Shown here: positions 5,075 to 8,204 of the stretch, piece by piece | Layout: every line of letters begins with the position of its first letter | Numbering within the stretch: the first letter of the stretch is position 1 | NCBI GenBank assembly: GCA_002083985.1 | Contig: MTER01000064.1 | Location: forward strand, 1 to 8,204 | DNA length: 8,204 nucleotides | Direction of reading: 5' to 3' | DNA from: Candidatus Altarchaeales archaeon A3 | Lineage (GTDB): Archaea; Altiarchaeota; Altiarchaeia; Altiarchaeales; Altiarchaeaceae | Translations under genes and position numbers: made by a program | The notes under the pieces: generated by a model | Database searches by the model: none | What the model was told of the DNA's origin: nothing | The model's input: only the letters and a program-made list of their open reading frames with translations

Positions 5075-5746
5075 ATGCTATACGAATTATATCAGATTCT
5101 GTTTAAAAAATTCGGGAAGCAATATTGGTGGCCCGCCGAGAACAAAGAAGAAATAATAATCGGAGCGATTCTGACTCAAAACACATCGTGGAATAACGTT
5201 GAAAAGGCAATAAAAAATTTAAAAACAGAAAAAGTGTGCTCAGTTAAAGCAATCGCCGATATGCCTGTTGAAGATATTGAAATTTTAATAAAATCATCGG
5301 GATTTTACAGACAGAAAGCGATGCGGTTGAAAAATTTTTGTGAATATTTGATTGCTCGTTACGGAGAAAATTTTATTGAATGTATGCAAAAGAAGGAAAT
5401 TTTTGAATTAAGAAAAGAACTATTGGGTATTAAAGGAATCGGAAAAGAGACGGCTGACTCAATGCTGCTTTATGTATTTGAAAAGTCGATATTTGTGATA
5501 GACACCTATACGAGAAGAATTTATAATGCATTAGATGAAGATGCAGATGCTTTTAAAATGGACTATGATGAATTAAGGGAAATTTTTGAGAAGGAAATAA
5601 AAAGAGGGATTTTGAATGATTTTGAAAATATTGATACAAAGGAACTGGTTGAAATTTATAAAGAATATCATGCTTTGATTGTCCGGTTTGGAAAGGGATG
5701 TAAAGGGAAAAGTTATGAAGAAGAGATTAAGGGTTTATTTTGTTGA
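5075..5746 (+). CDS. Endonuclease III-related DNA glycosylase, MagIII/COG2231-like (3-methyladenine type)
   Basis: A 223-residue HhH-GPD protein that should excise alkylated bases from DNA. Family marks are QYWWPAENKEEIIIGAILTQ (16-35) continuing NTSWNNVEKAI, the helix-hairpin-helix LLGIKGIGKETAD (116-128), and the catalytic Asp143 in FVIDTYTRRI (140-149). The position of the Endo III lyase lysine (Lys120, GVGRK) is Glu125 here, so a monofunctional glycosylase is expected. The C-terminal Cys-X6-Cys-X2-Cys-X5-Cys iron-sulfur loop of Endo III is missing; only Cys209 and Cys223 remain after HALIVRFGKG. Both changes agree with MagIII of Helicobacter pylori and its archaeal relatives (COG2231), of about this length. 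The ATG start leaves the usual short lead to the first helix. Its last 20 bases overlap the end of the convergent methyltransferase gene. It is not obviously co-transcribed with hjc, 379 bases away. Confidence 0.83.
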   Translation: MLYELYQILFKKFGKQYWWPAENKEEIIIGAILTQNTSWNNVEKAIKNLKTEKVCSVKAIADMPVEDIEILIKSSGFYRQKAMRLKNFCEYLIARYGENFIECMQKKEIFELRKELLGIKGIGKETADSMLLYVFEKSIFVIDTYTRRIYNALDEDADAFKMDYDELREIFEKEIKRGILNDFENIDTKELVEIYKEYHALIVRFGKGCKGKSYEEEIKGLFC

Positions 5747-6356
5747 TCCCTTTCATTACGACATAACCTCCGCCTTTTTCAACAATTTTCGCATCAAAAT
5801 TTTCACCCAAAATTTCAAATATTTTATACGCATTCTGCTTTTTTCTGGCAACAATAAATATTCTGCCATTGTTATGAAGATGCGCCTTTGCTCCAACGAC
5901 AAGTTTTTTCATAAATTCAATTCCAGCCCTCAGCGGAGGATTTGTTGCTATTATTGTCCATTTATCAGGAATATTTTCAAATAAATCACTATTCACAACT
6001 TTGGCATTTGTAACTAAATTTAGCTCCAAATTTCTTTTTACCATTTCTATTGCTCTCTCATTGACATCGCTCATTACAACTGACCTGCAAAATTTACCTG
6101 CTGTTATTCCGACAACTCCGTAACCGCAACATAAATCCAGAAAGGTATCATCAGTCTTTGCATCTAAATTTCTCAATAAAAATTTTGTTCCTGTGTCTAT
6201 CTCAAACCTCGCAAACATCCCTACATCAGTCAGAAACCTGAATTTATGTTCGTTAAATTTAAATTTGATCTCCTTAAATTTATGTCCTACAGGTAAAATC
6301 TGGTCGTAATAAACATATTTCAGTTTGGTTTTTTCATCCATATCCAAAAATTTCAC
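5727..6356 (-). CDS. Class I SAM-dependent methyltransferase, MJ0882/RsmC-like
   Basis: A 209-residue small-methyltransferase domain (MTS type). FLTDVGMFARFEIDTGTKFL (41-60) is the family's lead strand and gate. FLDLCCGYGVVGI (72-84) is the SAM-binding motif I, SDVNERAIEMVKRNLELN (96-113) carries the ribose-binding acidic residue Asp97, and NPPLRAG (139-145) is the catalytic motif IV typical of enzymes acting on exocyclic amino groups of nucleic acid bases. Length and motifs resemble Methanocaldococcus MJ0882 and the C-terminal half of bacterial RsmC (16S rRNA guanine N2), so an RNA target is likely but unproven. The start is GTG at 6356; ATG at 6341 would drop five residues and is equally possible. 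A small broken frame lies 22 bases upstream on the same strand. Its end overlaps the glycosylase gene by 20 bases. Confidence 0.85.
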   Translation of the reverse strand: MKFLDMDEKTKLKYVYYDQILPVGHKFKEIKFKFNEHKFRFLTDVGMFARFEIDTGTKFLLRNLDAKTDDTFLDLCCGYGVVGITAGKFCRSVVMSDVNERAIEMVKRNLELNLVTNAKVVNSDLFENIPDKWTIIATNPPLRAGIEFMKKLVVGAKAHLHNNGRIFIVARKKQNAYKIFEILGENFDAKIVEKGGGYVVMKGINKINP

Positions 6357-6378
6357 TTTAAAAAATTTCTTTTTTCAA

Positions 6379-6597
6379 TTATTCAATACTATTTTCTGTT
6401 GTTTCTCCTTTTTTGTATTCCTTTAACCTATCGCGCAATTATTCTCTAATTTTTTGGGAAGATAACCATTCCAATGTGTCCATAAAGTCATCAAGTTCCT
6501 TTTTTGTGTTTATCAATTTTGAGATTGCTGCCATGCATATTTCTTTATTTTTAAGAAGTTCCGAAATTATAATCATGATTTGCATTTTTTGTCGCAT
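6379..6597 (-). pseudogene. Small antitoxin-like frame interrupted by an in-frame TAA
   Basis: From an ATG at 6597 the frame encodes 52 residues, MRQKMQIMIIISELLKNKEI and on to KKELDDFMDTLEWLSSQKIR-E, then TAA at 6439-6441. The same frame continues for 19 more codons, LRDRLKEYKKGETTENSIE, to a second TAA at 6379-6381. Both halves are charged, helical and in one register, as expected of one roughly 72-residue protein cut by a nonsense change. The segment 'ELDDFMDTLEWLSSQKIRExLRDRLKEYKKGE' recalls the C-terminal pattern of archaeal RelB-like antitoxins (xxLExLSxxELMExIxxSxEDxKxGR). That is pattern memory, not a search. No toxin gene follows; the methyltransferase starts 22 bases downstream. Alternatives are a genuine 52-residue protein, a sequencing error, or chance. 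Confidence 0.42.
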
Positions 6598-6719
6598 TTG
6601 ATTATTAAAATTTGAAGTATTGATTATGCTTTTATGAAATTATTATGTTTTTAGAATAAAATTATATTTTAAGCCGTAACTTTACTGTTTTTAAGTAATT
6701 GGCCAATCATTCTTGAAGA

Positions 6720-6775
6720 GTAACTGTTCAGAGGATGCAAAAATTTACTTATGAAAATTTCAAAAAATACAAAAA
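6720..6775. repeat. Two-block dispersed repeat, compact copy
   Basis: GTAACTGTTCAGAGGATGC and the bases to 6749 match 4896-4924 with one substitution and one extra base. TGAAAATTTC plus the following A-rich stretch to 6775 is identical over 24 bases to 4978-5001. Here the two blocks are separated by only two bases, so this looks like the uninterrupted form of the unit. Confidence 0.6.
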
Positions 6776-6816
6776 TCGGTGATCATCCCTTTAAATTGGG
6801 TTAATTATTTTGTGAG

Positions 6817-6905
6817 GGATATTTTAAAAATCTCACCTCACTTCGTTCGGAGATTTAAAAATTTCTGAAATTTTTAAATCACCTCGCTGGAGATTTTCAA
6901 ATCTT
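6817..6905. repeat. Composite stem-loop repeat with CTTCGTTCGGAG and CCTCGCTGGAG linkers
   Basis: The strongest stem is GATTTAAAAATTT-CTG-AAATTTTTAAATC (6852-6880), 13 perfect pairs with a three-base loop. AAATCTC (6828-6834) can instead pair with GAGATTT (6850-6856), so two folds compete. GGAGATTT occurs at 6849 and 6889, each preceded by a CTTCGTTC or CCTCGCT linker. GGATATTTTAAAAATCT at 6817 resembles the start of the stem in the copies at 4838-4880 and 7012-7054. Confidence 0.55.
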
Positions 6906-7011
6906 CTAATTTAAAAATGTTTAAAAGAAATCTTAAAATTGAACAGTATAATTTTAATTTAAAACATTATGCCTATAAAAATATTTGTAAAAAACCAAAT
7001 ATATAATAACC

Positions 7012-7054
7012 TCGCTGATGCTCGGATATTTTAAAATCTATGGGATTTTAAAAT
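7012..7054. repeat. Stem-loop repeat with TCGCTG..GCTCGG arm, copy 2
   Basis: This matches 4838-4880 at 37 of 43 bases. Its stem ATTTTAAAATC-TATGG-GATTTTAAAAT (7028-7054) has eleven perfect pairs, the best-formed member with the AAAATC/GATTTT core. The flank continues as TTACC, also seen after the stem at 4961-4975. Confidence 0.65.
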
Positions 7055-7146
7055 TACCCTAATTTTAGTGAGTCAGCACCATTTTTTACGCCATCAAGTT
7101 TTTAATAAACATGCCCATAATAATTAGAATAAAACAACAAAATAAA

Positions 7147-7155
7147 TTATATAAG
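7147..7155 (+). promoter_or_regulatory. Candidate TATA box for the nuoI-CBS-nuoJ operon
   Basis: TTATATAAG preceded by an A-rich stretch (AACAAAATAAA) resembles an archaeal BRE plus box A. It would place initiation near 7175-7180, about 70 bases before the ATG at 7250. Other AT-rich stretches closer to the gene (ATTATAAAA at 7236-7244) could serve instead; the choice is a guess. Confidence 0.3.
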
Positions 7156-7249
7156 ATTATTAATTTTAATTAATAATAATACTAATTTAATATCAATTCT
7201 AATTAATAAACAACCAAAATTAATAAGCAACAAGATATTATAAAATACG

Positions 7250-7621
7250 ATGTTTATTACAGGAATCCTTAAAGGACTAGAGGTAACAATAAAAACTGCC
7301 TTATTCAAAAAGAATGTTACTCTACAATATCCAAAGGAAAAAAGAGATCGCCCGTATAGAGGACTGCACAAACTTGAACCGGAAAAATGTATTGTTTGCA
7401 ATTTGTGTGTGAGAAATTGTCCTATTAGTGCGATAAAGATTGACTTGAAAGAAGGTCGTGAAAAAACAAGAAATGCAAATGATTATGATTTTATAGTTAA
7501 TACAGGAAGTTGTATGTGGTGCGGATTATGTGAAGAAGCATGTCCAAAACAGGCAATACATCTGACAAATAATTATGAAATGGCTGACTACACAAGAGAT
7601 AAATTAATGAGAAAATTGTAA
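7250..7621 (+). CDS. nuoI: Complex I subunit I-like protein (NuoI/FpoI), 2[4Fe-4S] ferredoxin domain
   Basis: A 123-residue protein with two complete tetracysteine motifs: CIVCNLCVRNCP (Cys47, 50, 53, 57) and CMWCGLCEEACP (Cys88, 91, 94, 98). Each closing Cys serves the other cluster in this fold. The lead LQYPKEKRDRPYRGLHKLEP (25-44) is the conserved NuoI approach to the first cluster, and residues 1-20 form an amphipathic helix that would dock on the membrane arm. NuoI carries the two clusters next to the quinone pocket in NADH:quinone oxidoreductase and in the F420H2-dependent archaeal versions. The CBS gene and nuoJ follow, supporting a complex I assignment over a free ferredoxin. It is the first gene of its cluster; the usual nuoH is not upstream, where 648 bases are non-coding. 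It is shorter than bacterial NuoI. The electron donor (NADH, F420H2 or ferredoxin) cannot be told from this window. Confidence 0.88.
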   Translation: MFITGILKGLEVTIKTALFKKNVTLQYPKEKRDRPYRGLHKLEPEKCIVCNLCVRNCPISAIKIDLKEGREKTRNANDYDFIVNTGSCMWCGLCEEACPKQAIHLTNNYEMADYTRDKLMRKL

Positions 7622-7658
7622 ATAGTAAAAATTAAATTTATAAAAATTTTAAAATAAA

Positions 7659-8063
7659 ATGAAAAAAATAGAAGAAAAACAGGTAAAGGACTTAATGACT
7701 TATGGAACAATTACAGTTCCTGAGAATGCAACGGTTATAGAAGCAGTGTATATTTTAGTTGAAGGGAGTGTTCATGCAGTTGTTGTTGTAAATCAAAGGC
7801 GTGAGCCTGTAGGGATTGTTTCAGAATCAGATATTATAAAAGCATTCGGAAAAAATTTTGAAGATGTAAAAGTTACGGAAATAATGCATATTCTACCAGA
7901 AGTTGTTGAAATGGATAAAACAATTAAGTATGCAAGCGAGATAATGCAAAATAAACATATTCATCGTCTGATAGTTATAGATAATAGCAAAGAAATGAGG
8001 GGGATATTATCTTTAACAGATATAATCAGGGAAATTTATAAAATTACCCGTAATACCAGCTAG
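7659..8063 (+). CDS. Two-CBS-domain protein inside the complex I cluster
   Basis: A 134-residue protein consisting only of two CBS domains (Bateman module). CBS1, about residues 9-65, runs from VKDLMTYGTITVPENATVIE to GIVSESDIIKAF. CBS2, about 72-130, runs from VTEIMHILPEVVEMDKTIKY to GILSLTDIIREIY. Each ends in the typical G(I)(V/L)S..DI strand-helix whose Ser/Thr and Asp bind adenosine nucleotides in this family. No DNA-binding or catalytic domain is fused. It lies 37 bases after nuoI and 15 bases before nuoJ, on the same strand, so it is probably co-transcribed with them, although an AT-rich stretch (AAATTTATAAAAATTTT) in the first spacer could be an internal promoter. Inference: it may sense AMP, ATP or NAD-like ligands and act on the respiratory complex, or it may simply be a passenger. 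Confidence 0.85.
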   Translation: MKKIEEKQVKDLMTYGTITVPENATVIEAVYILVEGSVHAVVVVNQRREPVGIVSESDIIKAFGKNFEDVKVTEIMHILPEVVEMDKTIKYASEIMQNKHIHRLIVIDNSKEMRGILSLTDIIREIYKITRNTS

Positions 8064-8078
8064 TAAAAAACAAATCAG

Positions 8079-8204
8079 ATGGAAGAAATTTTATTTTTTG
8101 TTTGCGGAATAATAGCAATTGCTTTTTCTGTTGCAGTAATAATTTCAAAAGACATTGTCCATTCGGCAGTATATTTAGCAGGGGCATTTCTAGTTATGGC
8201 TATC
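8079..8204 (+). CDS. nuoJ: Complex I subunit J-like membrane protein (NuoJ/FpoJ), N-terminal fragment
   Basis: The frame runs from the ATG at 8079 to the window edge, 42 codons. MEEILFFVCGIIAIAFSVAV is a first transmembrane helix. IISKDIVHSAVYLAGAFLVM then matches the conserved NuoJ stretch (V.....VHSALYL...FL) between helices 1 and 2. In complex I NuoJ is a membrane-arm subunit beside NuoH and NuoK that takes part in coupling. The start is 15 bases after the CBS-gene stop. The remainder of the gene, and likely nuoK, nuoL and others, lies outside the window. Confidence 0.82.
   Translation, partial: MEEILFFVCGIIAIAFSVAVIISKDIVHSAVYLAGAFLVMAI

Larger units (their letters stand above)
6602..7249. 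other. 648-base repeat-rich intergenic gap before the complex I genes
   Basis: No coding frame is supported on either strand. It holds the compact A+B repeat (6720-6775), a large composite stem-loop (6817-6905) and another stem-loop with GC-richer arm (7012-7054). The last ~110 bases are very AT-rich (runs such as ATTAATTTTAATTAATAATAA) and probably carry the promoter of the nuoI-like gene. The stretches 6602-6719, 6906-7011 and 7055-7140 show nothing recognisable. Confidence 0.6.

Noticed and set aside
6722..6947. ACTGTTCA at 6723-6730 and its complement TGAACAGT at 6940-6947 as ends of a 225-base mobile element
   Set aside because: Only eight bases match, the flanks diverge at once, and no target duplication is present.
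196..7054. CRISPR-like array made of the recurring stem-loops
   Set aside because: Copies are scattered over several gaps, spacing is irregular, and there are no uniform spacers or cas genes.
7147..7401. An 84-codon minus-strand frame over the start of nuoI
   Set aside because: It overlaps the first ferredoxin motif of the supported gene and has no family features.

Overview
The window is AT-rich DNA that reads as an archaeal chromosome, probably from an uncultured euryarchaeote-like lineage; the sequence does not allow a firmer placement. The archaeal signs are an Hjc Holliday junction resolvase, a TIGR00300-type (LOR/SDH domain) archaeal ornithine cyclodeaminase homologue, an ACT-domain protein of the archaeal COG2061 type, an MJ0882-like methyltransferase, a tRNA gene without an encoded CCA end, TATA-like boxes upstream of genes, and an absence of clear Shine-Dalgarno sequences. 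Most genes are housekeeping or metabolic.

Layout. 1-180 (-) is the N-terminus of an M24 (Xaa-Pro peptidase-like) protein, divergent from an isocitrate dehydrogenase (267-1361, +). A repeat-bearing gap follows. Then, on the minus strand, come a four-helix membrane protein (1675-2067), the TIGR00300 enzyme (2157-3371) and tRNA-Ser(CGA) (3474-3557). A plus-strand pair, the ACT protein and Hjc (3828-4695), has a one-base spacer. A 379-base gap holds a probable 83-bp MITE and several stem-loops. Next are a MagIII-like DNA glycosylase (5075-5746, +) and, overlapping it tail to tail, a class I methyltransferase (5727-6356, -). The methyltransferase is preceded by a small antitoxin-like reading frame broken by a stop. 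A 648-base repeat-rich gap leads into a complex I gene cluster: nuoI-like (7250-7621), a two-CBS-domain protein (7659-8063) and the start of nuoJ (8079 onward).

How the genes work together. The strongest functional unit is the right edge, a membrane-bound complex I-like (Nuo/Fpo) operon into which a possible nucleotide-sensing CBS protein has been placed. The isocitrate dehydrogenase (2-oxoglutarate supply), the ornithine-to-proline enzyme and the ACT regulator all belong to amino-acid metabolism, but they are separate transcription units. Hjc and the glycosylase are repair functions.

The least expected content is between the genes. A family of stem-loops with the core AAAATC-TNNNN-GATTTT occurs at least six times in 8.2 kb, always outside genes. 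Some copies are joined to a GC-richer linker resembling GAGCRNMAGCRAGGT. There is also a two-block repeat (4896-5001 and 6720-6775), one copy of which seems interrupted by a stem-loop, and a MITE with 14-bp terminal inverted repeats and an 8-bp target duplication. No CRISPR array, defence island or obvious new enzyme system is present.
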